DNA from: Paracoccus fistulariae
GTDB taxonomy: Bacteria > Pseudomonadota > Alphaproteobacteria > Rhodobacterales > Rhodobacteraceae
DNA: 64,000 nucleotides
Assembly: GCF_028553785.1 (NCBI RefSeq)
Contig: NZ_CP067136.1
Span: 310,001 to 374,000, forward strand
Direction of reading: 5' to 3'
Below the pieces are notes generated by a model. It did no database searches. It saw nothing but the letters and a program-made list of their open reading frames with translations, and was not told where the DNA came from. The translations under genes and the position numbers were made by a program. Below are positions 25,511 to 34,088 of the stretch, in pieces; within the stretch, counting starts at the first letter, position 1, and each line of letters starts with the position of its first letter.

Positions 25511-28500
25511 ATGAGCAAGCAGGAATTTTCGCTAGCCGACCGTTTTGATTTGACGAAATCGCAGGTTTTGCTGAACGGCACGCAGGCATTGGTGCGGCTG
25601 ATGCTGATGCAGGCGGCGCGCGACAGGCAGGCCGGGCTGAACACGGCGGGCTATGTGACGGGCTATCGCGGCTCTCCGCTTGGGGCGGTCGATCTGCAGA
25701 TGATGCGAGAGCAGAAGCGGCTGTCGGCGGCCAATGTGCTGTTTCAGCCGGGCCTGAACGAGGATCTGGCCGCCACCGCCATCTGGGGCAGTCAGCAGGC
25801 CGAACTGCACGGAGAGGGGAAATATGACGGTGTCTTTTCGCTGTGGTATGGCAAGGGGCCGGGCGTGGATCGCAGCGGCGATGTGATGCGTCACGCCAAT
25901 ATGGCGGGCACCTCGCCCCATGGCGGCGTGGTCATGGCGATGGGCGATGATCATACGGGCGAAAGCTCGACCGTGCTGCATCAGTCCGATTGGGCGATGA
26001 TTGACGCCTATATCCCTGTCCTGTCGCCTGCCGGCGTGCAGGAAATTCTGGATTATGGCCTCTATGGCTTTGCCCTGTCACGGTTTTCTGGTCTATGGAC
26101 CGGATTGAAAACGATGAAGGACACGGTAGAAGCCACGGCCGTGGTGAATGGCGATCCCGGCCGACTAAGCTTTGTGACACCCGAATTCGACATGCCCGAG
26201 GACGGGTTGAACATCCGGCTGGGCGATACGCCGGTCGCGCAGGAAGCGCGGATGATCGACTATAAACGCTGGGCGGCGCAGGCTTTCAGCCGCGCGAACC
26301 GGATCGACCGCAAGGTCTGGGGCCAGAGCGGGGCGCGGATCGGCTTTGTCGCCGCGGGCAAGAACTGGCTGGATCTGGTCCATGCGCTGTCGCTGCTGGG
26401 CATTGACGAGGCCGAGGCCGAGCGTCTGGGCCTGAGTACCTACAAGGTCGGTCAGACCTGGCCTCTGGACATGAAGTCCATGCAGGAATGGTCTGAAAAC
26501 CTTGAAATTATCATCTGCGTCGAGGAAAAGCGAAAGCTGATCGAGGTGCAGTTGAAAGAGGCGATTTTCGACAATCGCCATGGCCGTCGCGTTCTGGGCT
26601 GGAAGCACGACCGCACGGGCGAGGAACTGTTCCCCACCCGCTATGCGCTGGATCCGGTGATGATCGCGCAGAAGATCGGCAATATCCTGATCGAGGAAGG
26701 CCGCGGCACAGATCGCATCCGCGCCGGGTTGGAGCGCCTGAACGAGGTGCGTCGCAATGATAACGCACCCGAGATTGCGACCAGAACCCCTTGGTTTTGT
26801 TCAGGTTGCCCGCATAACAGCTCGACCAAAATTCCGCAGGGCAGCCGCGCCTATGCGGGCATTGGCTGTCACTATATGGTGCAATGGATGGGCCGCGATA
26901 CGGATGGCTTCACCCATATGGGCGCCGAGGGCGTGAACTGGGTCGGCGAAGCGCCATTCAGCAAGCGTTCCCATGTTTTTCAGAACCTTGGCGACGGAAC
27001 CTATAATCATTCCGGCTCGCTTGCCATTCGCGCGGCTTTGGCGGCGGGGACGAATATCACCTATAAGATCCTCTATAATGACGCGGTGGCGATGACCGGC
27101 GGGCAGCCCAATGAGGGCGAATTGACCGCGCCGCAGATCGCACGGGAACTGGTCGCGATGGGCGTCGATCCGGTGGTCGTCGTCTATGACGAGAAAGAGG
27201 ATGTCGACCGCAAGCTGTTCCCCTCGGATCTGCGCTTCGAAGAGCGCGCGCAGATGCAGAATGTGCAGAAGGATCTTGAAAAACAAAGCGGTGTCAGCGC
27301 GATCCTCTATATCCAGACCTGCGCGGCGGAAAAACGGCGGCGGCGCAAGAAGGGGCAGTTCCCCGATCCCGACCGCCGCGTCTGGATCAATCCCGAGGTC
27401 TGCGAAGGCTGCGGCGATTGCTCGGTCCAGTCGAACTGCGTCTCGATCGTGCCGCTGGACACCGAACTGGGCCGCAAGCGCCAGATCGACCAGTCCAGTT
27501 GCAACAAGGATTACAGCTGCGTCAAAGGCTTCTGTCCCAGCTTCGTCTCGGTCAAGGGGGGCACGCTGCGCAAGCCACAGGCTCAGGCGCTGGATCTGCC
27601 GGACCTGCCCGCGCCCAGCCTGCCCGCGATCAGTGGCACGCATAATGTCGTGATCACCGGCGTCGGGGGTACGGGCGTCGTGACCATCGGTGCGGTGCTG
27701 GCGCAGGCGGCGCATATCGACGGCAAGGGCGCGGGCATGATGGAGATGGCGGGGCTGGCCCAGAAGGGCGGCGCGGTGCATATCCACCTGCGTCTGGCCG
27801 ACCGGCCCGAAGATATCAGCGCCATCCGCGTCGCCGTGGGCGAGGCCGATTGCATCATCGGCGGCGATCTGGTGGTGACGGCGGGGGCGCGGACCATCGG
27901 GCTGATGACCAAGGACCGGACCGGGGCGGTGGTCAATGATCACGAGATCATCACCGGCGATTTCACCCGGTTCCGCGACTTTCAGGTGCCCGCCGACCGG
28001 CTGAAACTGTCGCTTCAGGCGCGTCTGGGCGATAATCTGGCCTTCTTCGATGCCAATGAGCTGGCCCTGCGTTTTCTGGGCGATTCCATCTATTCCAACA
28101 TGCTGGTTCTGGGCGCCTGCTGGCAGCAGGGGCTGTTGCCGCTGAGTGAAGAGGCGATCATGGAGGCGATCCGCCTGAACGGCGCCAAGGTTGCGGAAAA
28201 CCAGCATGCCTTCCGCGTCGGTCGCTGGGCGATGGCCTTTCCCGACCAGACCCGCAAACCGGCCGAGGTGACGCAATTGCCGCCCGATCCGGTCGAATAT
28301 CGCGCCGCGCGGCTGGTCGATTATCAGGGCAAGCGCCTGTCCCGCAGGTTCCGCAAGCTGGTCGATCAGGCGCCCGCACCGCTGCGCGACAGCATTGCGC
28401 GCGGCTATTACAAGTTGCTGGCCTATAAGGATGAATATGAGGTCGCGCGGCTGCATCTGACCACCGCGCAGCAGATCGCCGACAGGTGGGAAGGCGAGAC

Positions 28501-28900
28501 GCGACTGACCTTTCACCTGGCCCCGCCGATGCTGGGCGGCAAGGATCCCAATGGCCGCCCGAAAAAGCGTGATTTCGGGCCGTGGATGCTGACCGCCTTT
28601 CGGGCTCTGGCGGCGATGAAGGGCTTGCGGGGCACGCCGTTGGATCCCTTTGGCTATTCCGCCGAGCGCAGGCGCGAACGCGCCATGATCCGCAGCTATG
28701 AGACGGACATGGCAGAGGTTCTGGCCAAGGTTTCCGACGCCACCATGCCCATCGCCATCGAGCTTGCGGAACTGCCGCTGGGCGTGCGCGGCTATGGCCC
28801 GGTCAAGGAAGAGGCGATGGATCAGGCCGCGATCCGCCGCGCCGAATTGCTGGAACAGTTCCGCGCGGGCCGCGCGCCAAGACGTGAAGCGGCCGAGTGA
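25511..28900 (+). CDS. Indolepyruvate:ferredoxin oxidoreductase, fused alpha-gamma type
   Basis: 1129-residue cytoplasmic 2-oxoacid:ferredoxin oxidoreductase of the fused proteobacterial type, which converts aryl pyruvates (from Phe, Tyr, Trp) to aryl-acyl-CoA with reduction of ferredoxin. Order: N-terminal pyrimidine-binding region (GYRGSPLGAVDLQM), TPP domain with CSGCPHNSSTKIP and GIGCHYMVQWM around residues 435-460, a cysteine-rich Fe-S region (CEGCGDCSVQSNC, then CNKDYSCVKGFCPSF near 635-680), and the gamma domain (GVGGTGVVTIGAVLAQAA near 718). Start ATG 25511 has GGGGATTCGAGG upstream. Divergent LysR regulator. A hairpin at 28920 separates it from murI. Confidence 0.93.
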   Translation: MSKQEFSLADRFDLTKSQVLLNGTQALVRLMLMQAARDRQAGLNTAGYVTGYRGSPLGAVDLQMMREQKRLSAANVLFQPGLNEDLAATAIWGSQQAELHGEGKYDGVFSLWYGKGPGVDRSGDVMRHANMAGTSPHGGVVMAMGDDHTGESSTVLHQSDWAMIDAYIPVLSPAGVQEILDYGLYGFALSRFSGLWTGLKTMKDTVEATAVVNGDPGRLSFVTPEFDMPEDGLNIRLGDTPVAQEARMIDYKRWAAQAFSRANRIDRKVWGQSGARIGFVAAGKNWLDLVHALSLLGIDEAEAERLGLSTYKVGQTWPLDMKSMQEWSENLEIIICVEEKRKLIEVQLKEAIFDNRHGRRVLGWKHDRTGEELFPTRYALDPVMIAQKIGNILIEEGRGTDRIRAGLERLNEVRRNDNAPEIATRTPWFCSGCPHNSSTKIPQGSRAYAGIGCHYMVQWMGRDTDGFTHMGAEGVNWVGEAPFSKRSHVFQNLGDGTYNHSGSLAIRAALAAGTNITYKILYNDAVAMTGGQPNEGELTAPQIARELVAMGVDPVVVVYDEKEDVDRKLFPSDLRFEERAQMQNVQKDLEKQSGVSAILYIQTCAAEKRRRRKKGQFPDPDRRVWINPEVCEGCGDCSVQSNCVSIVPLDTELGRKRQIDQSSCNKDYSCVKGFCPSFVSVKGGTLRKPQAQALDLPDLPAPSLPAISGTHNVVITGVGGTGVVTIGAVLAQAAHIDGKGAGMMEMAGLAQKGGAVHIHLRLADRPEDISAIRVAVGEADCIIGGDLVVTAGARTIGLMTKDRTGAVVNDHEIITGDFTRFRDFQVPADRLKLSLQARLGDNLAFFDANELALRFLGDSIYSNMLVLGACWQQGLLPLSEEAIMEAIRLNGAKVAENQHAFRVGRWAMAFPDQTRKPAEVTQLPPDPVEYRAARLVDYQGKRLSRRFRKLVDQAPAPLRDSIARGYYKLLAYKDEYEVARLHLTTAQQIADRWEGETRLTFHLAPPMLGGKDPNGRPKKRDFGPWMLTAFRALAAMKGLRGTPLDPFGYSAERRRERAMIRSYETDMAEVLAKVSDATMPIAIELAELPLGVRGYGPVKEEAMDQAAIRRAELLEQFRAGRAPRREAAE

Positions 28901-28919
28901 AACGGGTCATTTCCAATCC

Positions 28920-28949
28920 TCGCGCGACATCCTAAAAGATGTCTCGCGA
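28920..28949. repeat. Hairpin between the ior gene and murI
   Basis: TCGCGCGACATC (28920-28931) and GATGTCTCGCGA (28938-28949) pair over 12 positions with one mismatch and a six-base loop CTAAAA. No T-run follows. The murI Shine-Dalgarno (AGGAGA) begins six bases later, so the structure could affect murI translation, protect RNA ends or bind a protein. Confidence 0.7.
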
Positions 28950-28966
28950 TCAGCAGGAGATGCAGA

Positions 28967-29779
28967 ATGGCAGTGGGCGTTTTCGATTCCGGTCTGGGTG
29001 GTCTGACGGTGCATCAGGCCATCGCCGCGCGGCTGCCCGACCTGCCGCTGGTCTATCTGGGCGACAATGCCAACGCGCCTTACGGGGTGCGCACGGCGGA
29101 TGACATCTTCGATCTCACCTGTGCCGGGGTCGAACGTCTGTGGCAGGAAGGCTGCGATCTGGTGATCCTGGCCTGCAACACCGCCTCGGCCGCCGCGCTG
29201 AAACGGATGCAAGAGAAATGGCTGCCCTCGGACAAGCGCGTCTTGGGCGTGTTCGTGCCGATGATCGAGGCGCTGACCGAACGCCGGTGGGGCGACAATA
29301 CCCCGCCGCGAGAGGTCGCGGTGAAACATGTCGCGCTGTTTGCGACCCCCGCCACGGTGGCCAGCCGTGCCTTTCAGCGTGAACTGGCCTTTCGCGCGGT
29401 CGGCGTGGATGTCGAGGCGCAGCCCTGCGGCGGGGTCGTCGATGCGATCGAACAGGGCGATGAGATCCTGGCCGAGGCGCTGGTCACCAGCCATGTCGAG
29501 GCCCTGCTGCGCCGCATGCCCTATCCCGAGGCTGCGATCCTGGGCTGTACCCATTACCCGCTGGTCGAAGAGGTGTTTCAGCGCGCGCTTGGCCCGCAGG
29601 TCAAGGTGTTCAGCCAGGCCGGGCTGGTCGCCGAAAGCCTTGCCGATTATCTGCAACGTCGCCCCGAATTCATCGGCAGCGGCAATATGACGCGGAACCT
29701 GACCAGCGGCGATCCGGTACGTGTGTCGGGCAAGGCGACGCAATTCCTGCGCCGCCCGATCCGTTTCGAAGCTGCCTGA
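28967..29779 (+). CDS. murI: Glutamate racemase
   Basis: 270-residue glutamate racemase, source of D-glutamate for peptidoglycan. The two catalytic cysteines are Cys70 in LACNTAS and Cys194 in [17 protein letters not shown] (6-15) and [10 protein letters not shown] are the usual substrate-binding blocks. Start ATG 28967 has AGGAG nine bases upstream. ccmE follows after nine bases, so murI and ccmE are probably co-transcribed. Confidence 0.95.
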   Translation: MAVGVFDSGLGGLTVHQAIAARLPDLPLVYLGDNANAPYGVRTADDIFDLTCAGVERLWQEGCDLVILACNTASAAALKRMQEKWLPSDKRVLGVFVPMIEALTERRWGDNTPPREVAVKHVALFATPATVASRAFQRELAFRAVGVDVEAQPCGGVVDAIEQGDEILAEALVTSHVEALLRRMPYPEAAILGCTHYPLVEEVFQRALGPQVKVFSQAGLVAESLADYLQRRPEFIGSGNMTRNLTSGDPVRVSGKATQFLRRPIRFEAA

Positions 29780-29788
29780 GGAGAGGTC

Positions 29789-30247
29789 ATGGCCGGGCTG
29801 AAATCACTCAAGAAACGCCGCCGGATACAGGTGCTGATGGTCGCCGCCATCGCGCTGGCGCTGTCGGTCGCGCTGATCGGTTTCGGCTTTCGCGACGGGA
29901 TCAACCTCTACCGCTCGCCCACGCAGGTGACGGAAAAGGCGCCGGACGGGGACGAATATTTCCAGCTTGGCGGGCTGGTGAAGGAGGGCTCTATCGTCAA
30001 TCGCGACGGCGTGGCGTTCGATTTCGTGATCACCGATGGCGCGGTCGAGATCCCGGTCAGCTATCTGGGCCGCGATCCGCGCCCGGATCTGTTCACCGAA
30101 GGGCAGGGCACCATCGCCAAGGGCTATTACCGCAACGGCCGGTTCGAGGCGCAGGATCTGCTGGCCAAGCATGACGAAACCTACATGCCGCGCGAGGTCG
30201 TCGATACGCTGAAGGAAAGCGGCGTCTATCAGGATCCGAACGGCTGA
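29789..30247 (+). CDS. ccmE: Cytochrome c maturation heme chaperone CcmE
   Basis: 152-residue periplasmic, membrane-anchored heme chaperone. An N-terminal helix (VLMVAAIALALSVALIGFGF, residues 15-34) anchors the protein; the heme is attached covalently through His128 in the HxxxY motif (KHDETY, His128/Tyr132). CcmE takes heme from CcmABCD and passes it to CcmF/H. Start ATG 29789 has GGAGAGG upstream. The partner genes ccmF and ccmH lie 1.3 kb further on, separated by an endolysin/holin pair. Confidence 0.95.
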   Translation: MAGLKSLKKRRRIQVLMVAAIALALSVALIGFGFRDGINLYRSPTQVTEKAPDGDEYFQLGGLVKEGSIVNRDGVAFDFVITDGAVEIPVSYLGRDPRPDLFTEGQGTIAKGYYRNGRFEAQDLLAKHDETYMPREVVDTLKESGVYQDPNG

Positions 30248-30267
30248 TCGCGGCAACGCCCGCGTGG

Positions 30268-30283
30268 TTAACAGGGCGTTAAC
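30268..30283. promoter_or_regulatory. Perfect CtrA-type binding site upstream of the lysis genes
   Basis: TTAA-CAGGGCG-TTAAC fits the CtrA consensus TTAA-N7-TTAAC exactly. It lies 58 bp upstream of the endolysin start, a position expected for promoter control. It overlaps a perfect 14-bp palindrome GGGCGTTAACGCCC (30274-30287). In Rhodobacter capsulatus GTA production and release depend on CtrA, which makes the site meaningful here. Confidence 0.65.
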
Positions 30284-30341
30284 GCCCCCCCGTCACCCTT
30301 TTTCGTCGCGGCCGCATGGGCCGCTGGCTTTTGGGGGTGTC

Positions 30342-30953
30342 ATGCAAACTGTCGAACAGATCGCGCAGCAAATCGTCGCGCGAGAGGGCGGCTTCGTCAA
30401 CGATCCGGACGATCCGGGCGGAGCCACGAAATACGGCGTCACCATCGGGACAATGCGGTCGCTTGGGATGGATCTGAACCGCGATGGCCGCATCGATAAC
30501 CGCGATGTGCGGGCGCTGTCGCGAAGTCAGGCGCAGGATATTTTTGTCGAGCATTACTTCCGCAGGCCGGGTCTGGCCGAATTGCCCGAAACGCTGCAGG
30601 CCAGCGTCTTTGACATGTATGTGAATGCGGGCGCGAATGCCGTGAAGATCCTGCAAAAGCTGATCTCGCGTATGGGTTTTGCCGCCCGCGCGGATGGCGT
30701 CGTCGGGCCCAAAACCATCGCGGCGGCCCGGCAGGCTGCGGGCGCGGCACCAGACCATCTGGCTGATGCCTATGGCATTGCGCGGCGCAATTATTACTAC
30801 GCGCTGGCCGATCAGCGTCCGGCCAGCCGCAAATATGCGCGAAACCGCGCGGGCGGGAAGGGCGGCTGGATCACCCGCGCCGAGGAATTCATCGCCGACC
30901 GCTATCACCTGACCGAGGCCGAACATCGCGAAAGGACCGCAACATGGGCATGA
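30342..30953 (+). CDS. GH108 N-acetylmuramidase endolysin (GTA-lysis type)
   Basis: 203-residue phage-type lysozyme of glycoside hydrolase family 108. The catalytic Glu15 is in REGGFVNDPDDPGGATKYGVT-like sequence (EGG motif, residues 15-17), and the C-terminus carries the peptidoglycan-binding-like block DGVVGPKTIAAARQA. A DLNRDGRIDNRD stretch (44-55) matches an EF-hand calcium loop. No Sec signal is present, so export needs a holin, which is the next gene, overlapping by ten bases. Start ATG 30342. R. capsulatus releases its gene transfer agent with an endolysin/holin pair that lies apart from the main GTA cluster; this gene looks like that endolysin. Confidence 0.87.
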   Translation: MQTVEQIAQQIVAREGGFVNDPDDPGGATKYGVTIGTMRSLGMDLNRDGRIDNRDVRALSRSQAQDIFVEHYFRRPGLAELPETLQASVFDMYVNAGANAVKILQKLISRMGFAARADGVVGPKTIAAARQAAGAAPDHLADAYGIARRNYYYALADQRPASRKYARNRAGGKGGWITRAEEFIADRYHLTEAEHRERTATWA

Positions 30954-31483
30954 TCGACCGCTTTATTGGCATGGGCCCGACCGCCACCGCGCTTGGCAGC
31001 GCCGTCGGCGGGGTGGCCGAGGTCTTTACCCAGAACGCCACCCGCCGGATGGAACTGGACGAGGAAGCCTATGCCCGCGCCATCACCCAGCTGGGGCAAG
31101 AATTCCAGCAGGCGCCGCATGGCTGGTTCGATGGCTTCGTGAACGGTCTGAACCGGATGCCACGGCCCCTGCTGGCCCTGGGCACGATGGCGCTGTTCGT
31201 CTATGCCATGGTCGAGCCGATGGGATTCGGGCTGCGCATGCAGGGTCTGCAACAGGTGCCAGAGCCGCTTTGGTGGTTGCTGGGCGCGATTGTCGGCTTC
31301 TATTTCGGCGCGCGCGAGGCGCATTATTTCCGCAACCGCGCATGGCCGGGCCGCAGCGGCGCAGCGGCATCAGAAAGCCGCGATCCGCAGCCGTCATCGC
31401 CCGCGACCGCTGCGACACGTCCGCAGGACGATTTCGCCGATAATGCCGCGCTGCGCGACTGGATGGCATCGCTGCCCGATTGA
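30944..31483 (+). CDS. Holin-family membrane protein (3TM type)
   Basis: 179-residue protein with two strong hydrophobic segments (PLLALGTMALFVYAMVEPMGF, 75-95; PLWWLLGAIVGFYFGA, 108-123) and a weaker N-terminal one (ATALGSAVGGVAEVF). The layout and the block GFYFGAREAHYFRNR fit the alphaproteobacterial 3TM holin family. The C-terminal 45 residues are polar. It overlaps the endolysin gene by ten bases and ends at a strong terminator (31536), so endolysin and holin form their own unit between ccmE and ccmF. Its likely job is to permeabilise the inner membrane for endolysin release. Confidence 0.85.
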   Translation: MGMIDRFIGMGPTATALGSAVGGVAEVFTQNATRRMELDEEAYARAITQLGQEFQQAPHGWFDGFVNGLNRMPRPLLALGTMALFVYAMVEPMGFGLRMQGLQQVPEPLWWLLGAIVGFYFGAREAHYFRNRAWPGRSGAAASESRDPQPSSPATAATRPQDDFADNAALRDWMASLPD

Positions 31484-31535
31484 TCCTGTGCGCTTTGGTC
31501 GCAACCGGTTGCGGTAAAACAACCGTCAGCAGGGC

Positions 31536-31560
31536 AAGGGGGGACTTTCCCCCCTTTTTT
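31536..31560 (+). terminator. Rho-independent terminator after the endolysin-holin unit
   Basis: AAGGGGGGA / TCCCCCCTT perfect 9-bp stem, three-base loop, ending in six T. A perfect 14-bp palindrome CGCAACCGGTTGCG lies shortly before at 31500-31513. Confidence 0.92.
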
Positions 31561-31597
31561 CATGCGCCTATTCTGTCCGCCATGAAAAGGAGTGCTC

Positions 31598-33565
31598 ATG
31601 ATCGCTGAATTCGGCCATTTCGCCCTGATTCTGGCCTTTGCCGTGTCAGTCTTTCAGATGACGGTGCCCATGATCGGCGCCGCCCGGGGATGGCAGGGCT
31701 GGATGGACAGCGCCCGCCCGGCCGCCATGGTGCAATTCCTGCTGGTCGCGATATCCTTCATCGCGCTGACGATATCCTTCGTCACCTCGGATTTTTCGCT
31801 GAAGCTGGTCTATGAGAATTCGCATACGGCCAAGCCGATGCTGTACAAGATCACCGGCGTCTGGGGCAATCACGAAGGCTCGATGCTGCTATGGGTGCTG
31901 ATCCTGGCCCTGTTCGGGGCAGCGGCGGCGGTATTCGGGGACAACCTGCCGCCGACCCTGCGGGCGCGGGTACTGGCGGTGCAGGCCTCGATCGGGGCGG
32001 CGTTCTTTGCCTTTATCATCTTCACCTCGAACCCGTTTCTGCGTCTGGTCACGCCGCCATTTGACGGGCGCGATCTGAACCCGCTGCTGCAGGATCCGGG
32101 TTTGGCCTTCCATCCGCCCTTCCTTTATCTGGGCTATGTCGGGCTTTCGATGGCCTTCAGCTTTGCCGTCGCCGCCCTGATCGAGGGGCGCGTGGATGCC
32201 GCCTGGGCCCGGTGGGTGCGGCCCTGGACGCTGGCGGCGTGGCTGTTTCTGACGGTCGGCATCGCGCTTGGATCCTGGTGGGCCTATTACGAACTTGGCT
32301 GGGGCGGCTTCTGGTTCTGGGATCCGGTCGAGAATGCCAGCTTCATGCCCTGGCTTCTGTCGGCGGCGCTGCTGCATTCGGCCATCGTCGTCGAAAAGCG
32401 CGAGGCGCTGAAAAGCTGGACCATCCTGCTGGCGATCATGGCCTTTGGCTTTTCGATGATCGGCACCTTTATCGTGCGTTCGGGGGTCATCACCTCGGTC
32501 CACAGCTTCGCCAATGATCCGGCGCGCGGCGTGTTCATCCTGGGGATTCTGGCCTTCTTCACCGGCGGCGCGCTGGTGCTCTATTCGCTGCGGGCCTCCA
32601 GCATGACGGCAAAGGGGGTGTTTTCGCCCGTCTCGCGCGAAGGGGCGCTGGTGCTGAACAACCTGCTTCTGGCGGTGTCGGCCTTTGTCGTCTTTGTCGG
32701 CACGATCTGGCCGCTGGTGGCCGAATTCCTGTGGGATCGCAAGCTGTCGGTGGGCGAGCCATTTTTCAACAAGGCCTTCACGCCCTTCATGATCGCGTTG
32801 GCGCTGGCCCTGCCGATCGGGGCGATCATGCCCTGGAAGCGCGCGGTGATCGCGCGGGCGATACGCCCGCTGCGCGGGGCGGCGATCTTCGCGCTGGCAG
32901 TGATGCTGCTGGTCTTTGCGGTATCGACCGGCCGGTCCTCGATTGCCGTGGTGGGCGCGGGTCTGGGCGCCTGGCTGATCGGGGGCGCTGTCGCCGAATT
33001 GCTGCACCGGACAGGGAAATCCGGGCTGTCGCGGCTGCTGCGCCTGCCACGGGCCGACTGGGGAAAGGCCATCGCGCATTCCGGGCTTGGCGTCACTTTC
33101 ATCGGGATCGGCCTGCTGACTGCCTGGCAGCAAGAGGATATCCGCGTGGCCCAGATCGGCCAGCCCTTCGAACTTGGCGGATACGACTTCACGCTGCGGC
33201 AGGTCGAAGAGGTCGAGGGGCCGAACTATATCTCGACCCTGGCGACGATTGATGTCGGCCGCGACGGCGATCCGGTCGCCTCGCTGCACCCGGAAAAGCG
33301 GGTCTATCCGGTTCAGGCCATGCCGACGACGGAAGCGGCCATCGATAACGGCGTGTTCCGCGACATCTACGTGGTGATCGGCGATGCGCAGGAAAACGGC
33401 GGCTGGGCGGTGCGGACCTATATCAAGCCCTTTGCGAACTGGATCTGGGCGGGTGCCATCCTGATGGCGCTTGGCGGGCTGGTCAGCCTGTCGGATCGCC
33501 GCTATCGCGTGGCCGCCGGCGCAAGGCGCAGCGAGGTGAAGACAAAGGCGGTGCCTGCGGAATGA
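31598..33565 (+). CDS. ccmF: Cytochrome c maturation heme lyase subunit CcmF
   Basis: 655-residue polytopic membrane protein, core of the system I cytochrome c synthetase. The tryptophan-rich heme-handling (WWD) segment is WGGFWFWDPVENA at 235-247; many transmembrane helices and a large periplasmic domain before the last helix (residues about 510-620) are as usual. ATG 31598 has AGGAG seven bases upstream; GTG 31592 is in frame but would sit within the ribosome-binding site. It overlaps ccmH by four bases (ATGA). The promoter is not evident: the strong terminator just upstream implies either read-through or an undetected promoter in the 38 bp between. Confidence 0.95.
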   Translation: MIAEFGHFALILAFAVSVFQMTVPMIGAARGWQGWMDSARPAAMVQFLLVAISFIALTISFVTSDFSLKLVYENSHTAKPMLYKITGVWGNHEGSMLLWVLILALFGAAAAVFGDNLPPTLRARVLAVQASIGAAFFAFIIFTSNPFLRLVTPPFDGRDLNPLLQDPGLAFHPPFLYLGYVGLSMAFSFAVAALIEGRVDAAWARWVRPWTLAAWLFLTVGIALGSWWAYYELGWGGFWFWDPVENASFMPWLLSAALLHSAIVVEKREALKSWTILLAIMAFGFSMIGTFIVRSGVITSVHSFANDPARGVFILGILAFFTGGALVLYSLRASSMTAKGVFSPVSREGALVLNNLLLAVSAFVVFVGTIWPLVAEFLWDRKLSVGEPFFNKAFTPFMIALALALPIGAIMPWKRAVIARAIRPLRGAAIFALAVMLLVFAVSTGRSSIAVVGAGLGAWLIGGAVAELLHRTGKSGLSRLLRLPRADWGKAIAHSGLGVTFIGIGLLTAWQQEDIRVAQIGQPFELGGYDFTLRQVEEVEGPNYISTLATIDVGRDGDPVASLHPEKRVYPVQAMPTTEAAIDNGVFRDIYVVIGDAQENGGWAVRTYIKPFANWIWAGAILMALGGLVSLSDRRYRVAAGARRSEVKTKAVPAE

Positions 33566-34023
33566 AACGTCTTCTTCTGATCCTGACGCTTGCCCTGATG
33601 CTGCCCCTGACCGCATTCGCCGTGCAGCCCGACGAGGTGCTGGACGATCCTGCATTGGAGACACGGGCGCGCGAGATTTCGCAGAAATTGCGTTGCCCGG
33701 TCTGTCAGGGCGAGAATATCGACGAATCCAACGCGCCAATCAGCCGCGATCTGCGCCTTTATGTACGAGAGCGGCTGGTCGCGGGCGACAGCGATGTGCA
33801 GGTGGTCGATGCGGTCGTGGACCGTTTCGGCGAATTCGTCCTGTTCGAGCCGCGCCCGCAAGGGGCCAATCTGCTGCTGTGGCTGGCCGGACCGCTGATG
33901 CTGCTGGTCGGGCTGGCCGTGGCCTGGGGTTTCCTGCGCAGCCGACGACGATCTTCGGACAGCCCGGCAGATGCGCTCAGCGCGTCGGAACAGGCGCGGC
34001 TGGATGAAATCATGCGCGACTGA
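33562..34023 (+). CDS. ccmH: Cytochrome c maturation thioredoxin-like protein CcmH
   Basis: 153-residue CcmH/CycL/Ccl2-type protein. Signal peptide (LLLILTLALMLPLTAFA), periplasmic domain with the CxxC motif Cys45/Cys48 in KLRCPVCQGENIDES, and one C-terminal transmembrane helix (LLLWLAGPLMLLVGLAVAWGFL). It reduces apocytochrome cysteines before heme ligation by CcmF/H. It is the short form lacking the CcmI/TPR portion. ATG 33562 overlaps the ccmF stop by four bases. Confidence 0.95.
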   Translation: MKRLLLILTLALMLPLTAFAVQPDEVLDDPALETRAREISQKLRCPVCQGENIDESNAPISRDLRLYVRERLVAGDSDVQVVDAVVDRFGEFVLFEPRPQGANLLLWLAGPLMLLVGLAVAWGFLRSRRRSSDSPADALSASEQARLDEIMRD

Positions 34024-34088
34024 CGCGGGGTCGCACTTTTCCCCCGCGTGGGTTTTCGGGCATCATGGCGCCAGAAAAGGGGGGCACC

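Noticed and set aside
30342..31483. Prophage or prophage remnant
   Set aside because: Only endolysin and holin are present, without integrase, capsid, terminase or att repeats; a GTA-style release pair is the better reading.
31889..33739. Long minus-strand open frame opposite ccmF
   Set aside because: Antisense shadow of a clear CcmF gene; composition is dominated by Arg/Gln/His, as expected of complementary reading.
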